Notes under the pieces: model-generated
Database searches by the model: none
What the model was told of the DNA's origin: nothing
Seen by the model: only the letters and a program-made list of their open reading frames with translations
Made by a program: the position numbers and the translations under genes
Source: Lachnospiraceae bacterium AF51-6-b8A
GTDB lineage: Bacteria; Bacillota; Clostridia; Lachnospirales; Lachnospiraceae
NCBI GenBank assembly: GCA_027682585.1
Contig: JAQCZH010000003.1
Location: 124,001 to 188,000, forward strand
Direction of reading: 5' to 3'
Length of the DNA: 64,000 nt
In this document: in pieces, positions 41,016 through 49,561 of the stretch
How positions within the stretch are numbered: position 1 is the stretch's first letter
Layout of the letters: each line of letters opens with the position of its first letter

Positions 41016-41816
41016 ATGAAATATTTTGGAGGATGTGACGTAGGCTCGACCTACACAAAGACCGTGATTTTAGACGAGCAGGGCAAGATGGTCGCTTCAA
41101 ATACCATCAAGAGCAAAATCAACAGCCGTGAAAGCGCCGAGCTGAGCTTAAAAAATGCTCTGAATGACGCCGGATTGAAAGAAATCTCAGACCTTTCATA
41201 CCTGATCGGAACAGGCTACGGAAGAAACAAGGTCCCTCAGGCTCAGGAAAACATCAGTGAGATCAGCTGTCATGCCATGGGCGTTCATATTACGAATCCT
41301 GAGGTCGAGGCAATCATTGATATCGGCGGACAGGATGTCAAGGGAATTGCCGTAGACTCCGACGGAACAGTAAAAACCTTCGCGATGAATGACAAGTGCG
41401 CGGCCGGAACAGGCAGATTCTTTGAGTCTATGGCAAATGCCTTCGAAGTCTCGCTGGATGAGTTCTCGAAACTGAGTCTTACTGCCAAAAACGTGATTCC
41501 CATCACAGCACAGTGCACGGTATTTGCGGAATCCGAAGTCATTACCCTGGTGGGAGAAGGACAACCCAGAGATGAAATCGCGGCTGGAATCCAGCAGGCT
41601 GTGGCCAAGCGATGCTTTGTCATGGCGAAAAAGGCAGGCGCAAAGAATTCGATCACTCTCACCGGCGGCTGCGCCAAGAACGAGGGTCTGAAGCGCGCGA
41701 TTGAGAAGGTTCTGCGGATCAAAGTCATCGACCTGAATATCGATCCTCAGTTGATGGGCGCTCTGGGCGCCGCTGAATATGCCCGCCAGAAAGGTCTGGA
41801 CAAGGGACTTCTGTAA
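41016..41816 (+). CDS. Acyl-CoA dehydratase activase (HgdC-like)
   Basis: The 266-residue ASKHA-fold ATPase matches HgdC/FldI/BadFG activators. Features are GGCDVGSTYTKTVILDEQG (phosphate-1), IIDIGGQDVKGIAVDSDG (phosphate-2), the cluster cysteine in AMNDKCAAGTGRFFE, the second in PITAQCTVFAESEVI, and the adenosine loop TLTGGCAKNEGLKRAIE. A [4Fe-4S] cluster bridges the homodimer through these two cysteines and fires a low-potential electron into the dehydratase on ATP hydrolysis. It is 26 bp downstream of its presumed partner. Confidence 0.93.
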   Translation: MKYFGGCDVGSTYTKTVILDEQGKMVASNTIKSKINSRESAELSLKNALNDAGLKEISDLSYLIGTGYGRNKVPQAQENISEISCHAMGVHITNPEVEAIIDIGGQDVKGIAVDSDGTVKTFAMNDKCAAGTGRFFESMANAFEVSLDEFSKLSLTAKNVIPITAQCTVFAESEVITLVGEGQPRDEIAAGIQQAVAKRCFVMAKKAGAKNSITLTGGCAKNEGLKRAIEKVLRIKVIDLNIDPQLMGALGAAEYARQKGLDKGLL

Positions 41817-41942
41817 ATCGGGAAATGTAACTTCCTGATGATTCTGCTGTCATGAATCATACGGCCGGCAGATCCATTGCAGTTTCCCTGACGACAGATT
41901 CGAAGAACCTTCCCGACACATCAATGAGAAAGAAGACGAAAT

Positions 41943-42110
41943 ATGAAAGATATCATGCGCAAGTTTGAGATACTTCTGGCAATCCTCCTGCTTCTCACCG
42001 GAATTCTATTCATTGTATACATCACCAACGCCGATTCAAAGCTGGTTGAATTCATATATGATAAGCTTTGGGAATTCCACCACAATAAGGTGGTTGAGGA
42101 CAAGATTTAA
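41943..42110 (+). CDS. 55-residue single-pass membrane protein
   Basis: The frame reads MKDIMRKFEILLAILLLLTG, then ILFIVYITNADSKLVEF and IYDKLWEFHHNKVVEDKI: a basic start, one membrane helix (about residues 8-28) and a charged tail. The ribosome binding site is weak (AGAAAGAAG). The stop lies 2 bp before the next gene, and it sits inside the dehydratase/CooC operon, so it may anchor part of the system at the membrane. I know no homologue. Confidence 0.55.
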   Translation: MKDIMRKFEILLAILLLLTGILFIVYITNADSKLVEFIYDKLWEFHHNKVVEDKI

Positions 42111-42112
42111 CT

Positions 42113-42826
42113 ATGAATGTTTACGACAGCGTCATCAAAGAGACCCGTGAACTTCTCTCCTCCTATCGAGCCAGAGAGCTTCCCGTGAGCAAGGGGAAGC
42201 CCTGGCCTTTACTCAAAGAAAATGAATTCCTTCTGCAGAGAGATGTTGCCTATGAGCTCGGCATCCGAACCAGGCCCGGTGTCTGCTACAATGCCGTCAC
42301 CAGCGACAGCAAACTTCTGGAGCAGGACCGTATTCTCCTCTACGGGAGAGATCTGCCCGAAATAAAGAATGACACGGTTTTCTCCAGAATTACCTTCCTT
42401 CATATCGATCCCATCGAGGACCCGAACAAGGCCTATCAAACCGTCAGGAGATTGGACTTCACAAGATTCAAGGTCATCCCGAAAGGGTATATGATTCTGT
42501 CTTCCAGCATGGAAAACCGTGAGAACATAAGGGTCAGTAAAAAGGCCCTCAAGAACGGACTGAACTTCACGACGATTGGAAACCTTTTTATTGATCATTA
42601 CAAAAAAGCAGCTCGCGTGAATCGGGCTGAAATCATCTTTATCACAGAAGAATTGAATGCCATCGGACAGCTGGAGAAGGTGGCCCGCAAGGTCGAAGAA
42701 ATCACAGATGCCTTCGACCACATCCTGAAAGGTGTTGTTTCCGACTGTGATCTCTGCCCACTTCATCCCATCTGTGATGAAGTGGAGGAGCTGAGACAAC
42801 TGCACTTTCTGAATTGTCTGCCATGA
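42113..42826 (+). CDS. Acetyl-CoA synthase (CdhC/AcsB) middle-domain-like protein
   Basis: The 237-residue protein contains RVSKKALKNGLNFTTIGNLF followed by IDHYKKAARVNRAEIIFITE. By memory this resembles the AcsB/CdhC segment where 'skkafqkGLnsfTyIGkvL' precedes 'ekvqVtFiTD'. It ends with a cysteine cluster CDLCPLHPICDEVEELRQLH. The C-terminal A-cluster domain of real ACS (about 300 residues with the Ni-Fe-S ligands) is absent. Such short 'CO dehydrogenase beta subunit-like' proteins sit near CooC homologues. Here it closes the operon, suggesting it works with the CooC-like ATPase, perhaps in metal or cluster delivery (inference). It is not a complete CODH/ACS subunit. Confidence 0.6.
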   Translation: MNVYDSVIKETRELLSSYRARELPVSKGKPWPLLKENEFLLQRDVAYELGIRTRPGVCYNAVTSDSKLLEQDRILLYGRDLPEIKNDTVFSRITFLHIDPIEDPNKAYQTVRRLDFTRFKVIPKGYMILSSSMENRENIRVSKKALKNGLNFTTIGNLFIDHYKKAARVNRAEIIFITEELNAIGQLEKVARKVEEITDAFDHILKGVVSDCDLCPLHPICDEVEELRQLHFLNCLP

Positions 42827-42831
42827 TTTTC

Positions 42832-44631
42832 CTATAACTTCCTGCATTCTCCCCTGCGGATTCCATTCTCATTGAAGGCGTCTACACGGACGAAATACTC
42901 TCTTCCCTGAATCAAGGCACCGACCCGATGCGTCCCCGCCTCAAAGCAGAGCAGGCTGTGGTAGAGCTTATCCTCGGAATTGCCGAAGAGAATATTGTAG
43001 CCTAAGGCATCCTCCTGCTCTTTAATCGCAACCGTCATGTCAATGTCGGAATCCCGGTGCGCTGTGAAGCCGGGCGTCGCAGGTATTTCTCCCTCTCCTC
43101 TTCCAAAAATACGGAGACCAGAGATGCAGGGAGCCTGATCGAAAGGCACCTGTATCTGACTGACGCGAACGTAGCGAAGTTGCAATCCCTCCTCCCGAAT
43201 CAGAAGGTCATGGGGAAGATCCGTCTTCGCCCGGCTCTTATCCTCAATGCCAAACCAGTTCTCTCCATCCAGACTTCCCTCCATTTTCCACTGCGTGACA
43301 TGGTCTGCCTCATCAATATAACGAGCCTGTGAGCCGGGGTGAATCTGACCCGGGCAGGGAATATTGATCTTATCATCCGCAAAGTTGATCTGAATGGCAT
43401 ACACCTGGTAAATGCTGCCCAGATCCACTTGCAGCCACTCAGATCGGTCTGCGCTTTTGGCCTGCCACCAGCTTCTAGCGTTCTCCTCACAAGCTAGCTC
43501 CGCTCCATGTCCCACGGTCGAGGATGAGGCCCTGGCCCTCTTTCCCAAGCTTAAAAGCATCCAGTCCGGGTCCCTCCAGGGATCTTCAGCAGCGGCTTCA
43601 AGAGACATGGGCCAGTCCCCATAGCGCTGATTGCTAAAGAGCTGTCCATTTGCATCAAAGCCAGCCGGCCAAATGCCGATTCTTCGCTCGAAGTCATGGT
43701 TGGCAGAGATGCGCATAGTTGCCGTGTGCCAGTAAGCTCCTTTTTTATCCTGCATAGTCGACCCATGTCCTGCCCCCGGCATAAAACCGCCCGGCCGATA
43801 GGAGTAGGGATTGTTCTCTGCCAGCCAGAAAGGCCCCAGAGGATGATCAGCGACATAGACTCCGTCCGAATAAGTATTGTACTGGGTTCCCGGCGCCGCA
43901 TACTGCAGGTAGTACCTATCCTGATAACGATCCATCCAGGCGCCTTCAATGTAGGGCTTATCTGAGAGCATACCGCGAATCAACGGCTTGACTCCCTCCG
44001 GAATCTGATCCTCACAAACCATACCATTTGCAATAAAGGCCTGATAGCGCCGCTCAATCTCTTCTTCTGAGGCTGGCAGCCTGCTGTTGTTCTCCCCCAC
44101 CCGCTCATAGCCAATCGTCTCGGGATGTCCCTCAATCAGGGCGACCTTCTCTCCCATAGGCAGCATCGTCTTCGGGTCTAATTCCACGCCATAGATCGGA
44201 GTGATATTGGAGCAGCCCCAGTAGAAGTAAACTCTTCCATCCTCATCAACAAAAAGATTGGGATCCCAAAATGGGAAGCTCCCCTCCAGCTTCTCGTAGG
44301 GTCCTTCTAAGATGTTCTTCGTTCTCCAGCGGTCGCAATTCTTCTCCCGATTGGATGCACAGAAGTAGACATAGTCTCCCATAACCCTCACATCCGGCGC
44401 ATAGTCATAGAGGGGGAGCTCCTTGGGCAGAGAGTGATAGTCCCAGTGGGCCAAATCCTCCGAGACAAGGACACCCAGGGACATGGAGGCGAAGATATAG
44501 TAGCGGCCACCAAATAAAATCATAGAAGGATCTGCTGCCTCCCGGCATATCTGAAGCAATCCTCGCTTGCGGGGGTCAGCATTGAACTGGTAGCGATAGT
44601 TGATATTTAAAGGATTACAGATATAGTGCAT
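42832..44631 (-). CDS. GH43-like glycosidase with F5/8C and FN3-like domains
   Basis: The 599-residue protein begins with a five-bladed propeller domain like GH43. Segments are REAADPSMILFGGRYYIFAS (N-terminal catalytic-type Asp), PDVRVMGDYVYFCAS, PFWDPNLFVDEDGRVYFYWG, IEGAWMDRYQDRYYLQYAAP (acid-type Glu) and MPGAGHGSTMQDKKG. A discoidin/F5/8C-type carbohydrate-binding domain follows (WLQVDLGSIYQVYAIQINFA, KMEGSLDGENWFGIEDKS), then an FN3-like end. No signal peptide is seen, so it acts on imported glycosides. Start at 44631 with GGAGGTGA; it is 33 bp downstream of a GPH transporter, its likely supplier. Confidence 0.85.
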   Translation of the reverse strand: MHYICNPLNINYRYQFNADPRKRGLLQICREAADPSMILFGGRYYIFASMSLGVLVSEDLAHWDYHSLPKELPLYDYAPDVRVMGDYVYFCASNREKNCDRWRTKNILEGPYEKLEGSFPFWDPNLFVDEDGRVYFYWGCSNITPIYGVELDPKTMLPMGEKVALIEGHPETIGYERVGENNSRLPASEEEIERRYQAFIANGMVCEDQIPEGVKPLIRGMLSDKPYIEGAWMDRYQDRYYLQYAAPGTQYNTYSDGVYVADHPLGPFWLAENNPYSYRPGGFMPGAGHGSTMQDKKGAYWHTATMRISANHDFERRIGIWPAGFDANGQLFSNQRYGDWPMSLEAAAEDPWRDPDWMLLSLGKRARASSSTVGHGAELACEENARSWWQAKSADRSEWLQVDLGSIYQVYAIQINFADDKINIPCPGQIHPGSQARYIDEADHVTQWKMEGSLDGENWFGIEDKSRAKTDLPHDLLIREEGLQLRYVRVSQIQVPFDQAPCISGLRIFGRGEGEIPATPGFTAHRDSDIDMTVAIKEQEDALGYNILFGNSEDKLYHSLLCFEAGTHRVGALIQGREYFVRVDAFNENGIRRGECRKL

Positions 44632-44664
44632 GGTCACCTCCATTCTTCCATTTGCTGAGCCACA

Positions 44665-46176
44665 TTACACCTGACCGGGATCTTCTTTATGCAACTGCTC
44701 TGTGTAAAATTTTTCCTGCATCTGTGCCTTCTTCTGCTCGATTCTCTTCTGCACCTCAACCATCTGGCTCTTACCCAGCTTACAGCTGCGCATGGCGATA
44801 AGCGTACAGAGGAATCCCAGAATTGCCAGTCCATGGCGCAGGAACATGGAGATCCCCAGGACTCCTGGAGTCATCGGATCCGTTGGCTGCGGCATAGTGC
44901 TTGTATACCCGATCACGGCCACACAACCTGTTGCAATCGCTGCTGAAAAAGAAGATACCAGCTTATCTACAAGACTGTATGTACCGGTGACAACAGCCGG
45001 AATATACTTGCCGCTTCGATCCAGTTCAAAGTCAATAATATCTGCCATGAACGCAGCATTTGCCGTTGTAATCCCCATAGCAAAGCCATTCGTCAGGAAA
45101 GTCAGAATGACAAAGAGACATTTAAAGATCATCTGTTGAGAAATTACCCGCGTCCCCACCGTCATATAGGTGGCAACGAAGAAGACGATCATTGCGATAT
45201 TAGCCAGAATACTGACCCGCGTCCAGGTAATGATAGACTCCTTATTGCCGTGCTTGCCGGCATAGTGCGCTCCATACATGGCAAAGAGGATGGAGGGAAG
45301 CATCCCGATCACGCCCAAGGTGGTTGCAAGTCCCATATCTCCAATCAGAATACCGTTAACCATGGTTCCCACAATAGAGGCAGAAGCTGCCTGCTGGGCG
45401 ATCTTGTCGGAGGAGGCAGAGATGATGTAGCTCTGCAGAGGTTTGTTGTGTCCCAGAACATCCATCATATCCTTGAGTCTAAGTTTCTCTGTCTTTCCGA
45501 TTCCCTTGAAGTTTTCCGGTTTATCATAGGCGGAGATGCCGATGCAGACCAGGGCAACCCCAACGAAGGAAACGGCAACGCAGAGCCAAGTAACCGTATT
45601 CAGAAAATTCTGATTGAACTTGCCTCCCATCGCCGGCAGAATTCTGGTATAAACCACAATACTCAAGACCATGGGGGTGAGATAGTTGAGTACAGTCTGC
45701 CATACGCCAACCGTAGGGCGCTGCCTAGGGTCATTGGTCATCAGGGCGGGCAGGGTCTGCGCCGTCATATTGACAATCGTATAGCCAATGACATAGAGCA
45801 TATAAAAAACCAGGAATATCGGTATCCCGTGCCCCTTGCCTGAGAAAAAATGAAAAAGACAGAGCAGTCCCGTACTCTGAATTGCCCAGCCGATCAGCAT
45901 CAGGGGTCGGACTTTTCCAAACGGCGACTGAAAGCGATCATAGACGAAAGCCAACAGAGGATCTGTAATCGCATCAAAGATTCGTGTGAAGGTCAGAAGA
46001 CCTCCGACCACCAGCGTTGCAATCCCATAACCGATACTGGCCGAATAACTCGATAATCCGATCAGAAAATAGACCGCCATACCGTTGAAGGCATTGAAGG
46101 CCACCAAAATGATCTGCCAGAGCTTGGCTCTTCTATACTGAACCCCATCCACCTGACTCTGTGATAACTTCTCCAT
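44665..46176 (-). CDS. GPH-family sugar:cation symporter (MFS)
   Basis: The 503-residue, 12-helix protein has glycoside-pentoside-hexuronide signatures: LTFTRIFDAITDPLLAFVYD and GKVRPLMLIGWAIQSTGLLC (loop 2-3), and FMADIIDFELDRSGKYIPAV. It has a basic cytoplasmic C-terminus (VEVQKRIEQKKAQMQEK). GPH transporters import xylosides, melibiose, glucuronides and similar sugars with Na+ or H+. GGGAGG lies upstream. It forms an operon with the GH43-like enzyme and is divergent from an AraC regulator that probably activates it. Confidence 0.92.
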   Translation of the reverse strand: MEKLSQSQVDGVQYRRAKLWQIILVAFNAFNGMAVYFLIGLSSYSASIGYGIATLVVGGLLTFTRIFDAITDPLLAFVYDRFQSPFGKVRPLMLIGWAIQSTGLLCLFHFFSGKGHGIPIFLVFYMLYVIGYTIVNMTAQTLPALMTNDPRQRPTVGVWQTVLNYLTPMVLSIVVYTRILPAMGGKFNQNFLNTVTWLCVAVSFVGVALVCIGISAYDKPENFKGIGKTEKLRLKDMMDVLGHNKPLQSYIISASSDKIAQQAASASIVGTMVNGILIGDMGLATTLGVIGMLPSILFAMYGAHYAGKHGNKESIITWTRVSILANIAMIVFFVATYMTVGTRVISQQMIFKCLFVILTFLTNGFAMGITTANAAFMADIIDFELDRSGKYIPAVVTGTYSLVDKLVSSFSAAIATGCVAVIGYTSTMPQPTDPMTPGVLGISMFLRHGLAILGFLCTLIAMRSCKLGKSQMVEVQKRIEQKKAQMQEKFYTEQLHKEDPGQV

Positions 46177-46288
46177 TATCCTACCTCCCTTCTCTTCGTT
46201 CGCAAGTATATAGCCGGGTATTCTCTACAAAAACACCCCAACCTGAACTCCCCAATCTGACACTCACGCTATTTCCCAAAATATCTTT

Positions 46289-46316
46289 TTGTTCTCTTTC
46301 AGATACATGATATGAT
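46289..46316 (+). promoter_or_regulatory. Putative promoter of the AraC-type gene
   Basis: TTGTTC (-35) and TATGAT (-10) are 16 bp apart, about 110 bp before the AraC-type start, in the 251-bp divergent interval shared with the GPH operon. Confidence 0.45.
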
Positions 46317-46427
46317 AGAAGTTCAAAGGGGCAAAGCTTTTCATTCGGGAAAAATGATACTGATTCCGGGACTTCCTGACATCCCCTAGCACAAAATACG
46401 AAAAAGATCACTGAGGATTCACTACAA

Positions 46428-47711
46428 ATGGAAGATGCACGGATCACAGCCGCAGAGAAAAATCTGATTTTCCTGCACTCGGTCATTCCGGCCGCAGAGA
46501 AATTCTATCTCTGGTGCTTTGGCCGGGATGGAAGGTGCCTTGGCTCCTCCTGTCCCGCAGAGGTTCGCCCTCTCTTAGAGACTCTCTTTCGCAGCTTAGG
46601 CGGGCTTGATCAGGCAGTCGCCTACGCCGCTTTGGACAAGAGGATTCCCCTGCTGATCAGTTCCTCCCTTGGCATGCAGTGGGCCGTCACCTGCGAGACA
46701 GAACGGGGATCCGATCTTCTCTTCGTTATGGGTCCCGTCTTCTACAGCAGTCCCCGCAAAGAACAGATTCAGACCGCCATGCGCAGTCCTGATCATGGCG
46801 TCCGCCAGCTGCGGCTGGAAAAAATGCTCCTCTCCCATCTCTCCAGCTTGCCTGTCCTTCCCTACGCTGTCTTCATCCGCTACGTTATCATGGTCCATAA
46901 TATGCTGACCAAAGAACAGCTGGACATCTCAGTCTTCCGTCCGAAAGGAAGTAAATGCCAGGAGTCCTCTCCCAGTCATAACCACGACCGCAGCAAGATA
47001 TACCTGGCAGAGCAGGCTCTGCTAAGAATGGTACGTGAAGGGGATATCAACTATGAGGGGTTTTTGATCCAGAGTCTTACCATGAGTTCCGGCGTTCCTC
47101 TGCCAGACGCCATACAGCAGACCAGGGCAAATATTATTATCTTTACCACCCTTGTCAGCCGTGCCGCCATGGAAGGAGGGCTTCACCCGGAGATCGCCTA
47201 TCCTCTAGGTGACTCATACATCGCCGCCGCCCTCAGAAGCAGGGACTTCGGAGAACTCAGCGCTCTAGCTGCGACCATGTACCATGACTTCATTTGCCGG
47301 GTTCACCAGAACAAGACCAATCCTCATTACTCCGCTGCCATCCAGAAATGCTGCGACTACATTGCTCTGAGCTTGGGCAAAGCCATCCGAATCTCTGACC
47401 TGGCCGCCCTGACCGGCTACAGCAATTACTATCTGACAGAGAAATTCAAGAAGGAGACCGGACTTCCCCTCTTCCTTTACATCCGCCGGGCCAGGATTGC
47501 GCGGGCCAAGCTTCTTCTTGAGACCAGTGATCTGAGCGTCAAGAGCATCTCAGAGCAGCTGGCTTTCCGCACGCCCAATTATTTCATCAAATGCTTTCGA
47601 AAAGAGGCAGGCACTACCCCTGCCCAGTACCGGAAACTGTATTCTGCAGGCAGTTCCATTCATGATAATCAGATGTTCGCGGAACAGATCTCTGATTATT
47701 CATGGCATTGA
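46428..47711 (+). CDS. AraC family transcriptional regulator
   Basis: The 427-residue protein has a long N-terminal sensor region (about 1-310, no recognised domain). Its C-terminal double helix-turn-helix is typical AraC/XylS: IRISDLAALTGYSNYYLTEK and FKKETGLPLFLYIRRARIAR, then SVKSISEQLAFRTPNYFIKC and FRKEAGTTPAQYRK. TGAGGA precedes the ATG at 46428. It is divergent from the GPH/GH43 operon, and the usual logic is sugar-dependent activation of that operon. Confidence 0.92.
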   Translation: MEDARITAAEKNLIFLHSVIPAAEKFYLWCFGRDGRCLGSSCPAEVRPLLETLFRSLGGLDQAVAYAALDKRIPLLISSSLGMQWAVTCETERGSDLLFVMGPVFYSSPRKEQIQTAMRSPDHGVRQLRLEKMLLSHLSSLPVLPYAVFIRYVIMVHNMLTKEQLDISVFRPKGSKCQESSPSHNHDRSKIYLAEQALLRMVREGDINYEGFLIQSLTMSSGVPLPDAIQQTRANIIIFTTLVSRAAMEGGLHPEIAYPLGDSYIAAALRSRDFGELSALAATMYHDFICRVHQNKTNPHYSAAIQKCCDYIALSLGKAIRISDLAALTGYSNYYLTEKFKKETGLPLFLYIRRARIARAKLLLETSDLSVKSISEQLAFRTPNYFIKCFRKEAGTTPAQYRKLYSAGSSIHDNQMFAEQISDYSWH

Positions 47712-47827
47712 CCATGAATATTCGCGGCTATTCCATGGTTGGAAAGGCAATGCACTATGAAGCTATTGTGCGCGATGAGAGACCCCCTTTAGTATGTACA
47801 GGGCAAGAACGCATATCTTGCATTTGA

Positions 47828-47986
47828 AAAAGATTTGAAGTGTTCGGCGGCATTTCATCCAGTGGTGAGATCAATCGAATGAAAGCGATTGTGACAGAAG
47901 GCCAAATTGATGTTGTCGTTGCATGCGATGCGAAAATCTGTCAACCATTATTGACAATATCACTTTTTTATTTGAACCGAAAGTAA
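47828..47986 (+). pseudogene. Fragment of an iron-type alcohol/glycerol dehydrogenase
   Basis: A short frame reads KRFEVFGGISSSGEINRMKA, then IVTEGQIDVVVACD. This resembles the N-terminal segment of glycerol dehydrogenase-like enzymes (FGGExSxxEIxR...). Similarity stops near 47940, where minus-strand DUF4379 DNA begins. It lies in the 492-bp interval after the AraC gene, which contains no intact gene. Confidence 0.45.
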
Positions 47987-48074
47987 TGTCATCAGGTGTA
48001 AGCGGTAAGTTCTTCTCCGACCACTCCGAAACAAGCTCCGGATGTACTTCTGTTAAACTGTTGTTCATAGCCAA
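47960..48074 (-). pseudogene. DUF4379 zinc-ribbon protein N-terminal fragment
   Basis: From an ATG at 48074 the frame reads MAMNNSLTEVHPELVSEWSE, then KNLPLTPDDITFGSNKKV. This is the start of a DUF4379 (treble-clef zinc-ribbon) repeat, which normally continues 'WWkC'. Here it breaks off at Val and the rest is unrelated. It is a truncated remnant joined to the dehydrogenase fragment. Confidence 0.6.
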
Positions 48075-48139
48075 ACCTCAACCTCCTTGTGCTTAGAGTA
48101 TATGAGGTTTTGGCTTTTACTTGTAGTTTGCGAATGTAG

Positions 48140-48190
48140 GTAAAATTAAAAAGCCCTTTGAGAAAAGATTTCTCCTCGCTCAAAGGGCTT
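48140..48190 (-). terminator. Terminator of the PNPOx-like gene
   Basis: A perfect 12-bp stem (AAGCCCTTTGAG at 48151-48162 and CTCAAAGGGCTT at 48179-48190) is followed on the minus strand by TTTTTAATTTT. It lies 14 bp past the stop. Confidence 0.85.
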
Positions 48191-48203
48191 GGTAAACTGG
48201 AAT

Positions 48204-48680
48204 TTATCGTTCCTGTATTTCCTTGCCGCTGAGGTACTCCACGTCTATTTCAAAAATTTGCACAGCCTTTCCTGCATGGGCAATTTCCTCATCAACTAAC
48301 TGTTCGCTGGGATAGTATTTCATTCCAAATCGTTTTAACAGAGTTGTTGCTCTTGCACCGGATTCTACGAGGTGGCATCTGCCGAATACCACAACGCTCT
48401 GCACAAACGGTGCCCAATCTTCTTCTTTGATGGTTTCATTTCCATATACCGTGAAGCATACTTTGTCACAGGCACGCAGTGCATCTACTTTATGACCTAC
48501 ACGTGCTCCATGAAAATAAATTTTCTGCGCATCGTCATCGTAGACATAGTTGATAGGAATTGCATAGGGATATCCGTTATCTCCATTTACGGCAAGAACG
48601 CCACGTCGGCTGGACTGCAAAAGAGTCTTTGACGTGTCGATGCTGATTTCATTTTTCTTTTTACGAATTGTTCTGAACAT
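48204..48680 (-). CDS. Pyridoxamine 5'-phosphate oxidase-family flavin-binding protein
   Basis: The 158-residue split-barrel protein has the PNPOx-like/Nim-type pattern: LLQSSRRGVLAVNGDNGYPY, AIPINYVYDDDAQKIYFHGA, GHKVDALRACDKVCFTVYGN and SVVVFGRCHLVE. Members bind FMN and reduce small molecules (some nitroimidazole reductases) or act as chaperones; true PNP oxidase activity is unlikely at this length. The ATG at 48680 has AAGGAGAG upstream; a longer frame to 48818 has none. It is a single gene closed by a strong terminator. Confidence 0.88.
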   Translation of the reverse strand: MFRTIRKKKNEISIDTSKTLLQSSRRGVLAVNGDNGYPYAIPINYVYDDDAQKIYFHGARVGHKVDALRACDKVCFTVYGNETIKEEDWAPFVQSVVVFGRCHLVESGARATTLLKRFGMKYYPSEQLVDEEIAHAGKAVQIFEIDVEYLSGKEIQER

Positions 48681-48904
48681 GATATTGCTCTCCTTTCTAC
48701 GCTGATACAAATCCCGATTTATCTTTTTCTTTCTGAAAATAGGCAATTCCGTAATGGAACTGCCCATATATTTTGAAAATATACGATTTCTAAGGCTCTG
48801 CACCGTTTCAAGCACCATTTGGTGTAAATTTGGTGTATTTGTGTATTTTCAGAGCTTTTTCACAAATGAAGTACATCCCGTTTTGTAGGGTAAAACGGTA
48901 CTTC

Positions 48905-49402
48905 TTAATAGAGCTTTGCACCTGCCGGAATTCTGTCATCTACCATCAGAAGATTCAGTCCTTCATGACCGTCTTCCTCGTGTACTGCTGAAATCAGCAT
49001 ACCTTCGGAATCAATTCCCATCATCTTTCTCGGTGGCAGATTCACGATAGCGATTGCAGTCTTACCAACCAGTTCCTCTGGCTCGTAATAGTCGTGAATA
49101 CCGCTTAAAATCACACGGTCTTTGCGTTCTCCGTCGTCTAATGTAAACTTCAGAAGCTTCTTTGACTTCGGTACTGCTTCACAAGCTAAAATCTTAACTG
49201 CACGGAAATCAGATTTTGCAAATGTATCGAAATCTACCATTTCTTCAAAGATTGGCTCAATCTTTACCTTAGAAAATTCAATTTTCTCAGGCTCTGAATT
49301 TGGTGTAGAAACCTCTTTAGAACTTACACCATTTTCGGATTTTACACCACCGATGGTCTTCATTGTCGGGAACTTTGATTCTTTCATTTCGTACACTGCC
49401 AC
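48905..49402 (-). CDS. Stand-alone tRNA-binding domain of methionyl-tRNA synthetase type
   Basis: The 165-residue product corresponds to the C-terminal EMAP-II-like OB-fold of MetRS: FDTFAKSDFRAVKILACEAV, PKSKKLLKFTLDDGERKDRV, GIHDYYEPEELVGKTAIAIV and NLPPRKMMGIDSEGMLISAV. The catalytic domain and anticodon-binding helices are missing. The N-terminal 50 residues are linker-like. The frame begins at GTG 49402; no ribosome binding site is clear, although a TGTGATAAAAT box lies upstream. It is either a relic of a larger metG or an independent tRNA-binding protein. An IS256 element begins 160 bp upstream. Confidence 0.65.
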   Translation of the reverse strand: MAVYEMKESKFPTMKTIGGVKSENGVSSKEVSTPNSEPEKIEFSKVKIEPIFEEMVDFDTFAKSDFRAVKILACEAVPKSKKLLKFTLDDGERKDRVILSGIHDYYEPEELVGKTAIAIVNLPPRKMMGIDSEGMLISAVHEEDGHEGLNLLMVDDRIPAGAKLY

Positions 49403-49561
49403 AATCGTTCAAATTCTATTACTTCAATACTTTCATGCTATCCACTACACCATATTTTATCACAAGCTTTCATCAACGGTGTTCTATTTGATGTATGAAT
49501 TGATGTAAGTGATGTAAACAAATCTATGCAATACCACTAATAAAGGGGTGATAATCAGGTT

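Noticed and set aside
42113..42826. Complete CO dehydrogenase/acetyl-CoA synthase subunit
   Set aside because: The protein is 237 residues and lacks the A-cluster domain. No CODH catalytic subunit is in the window.
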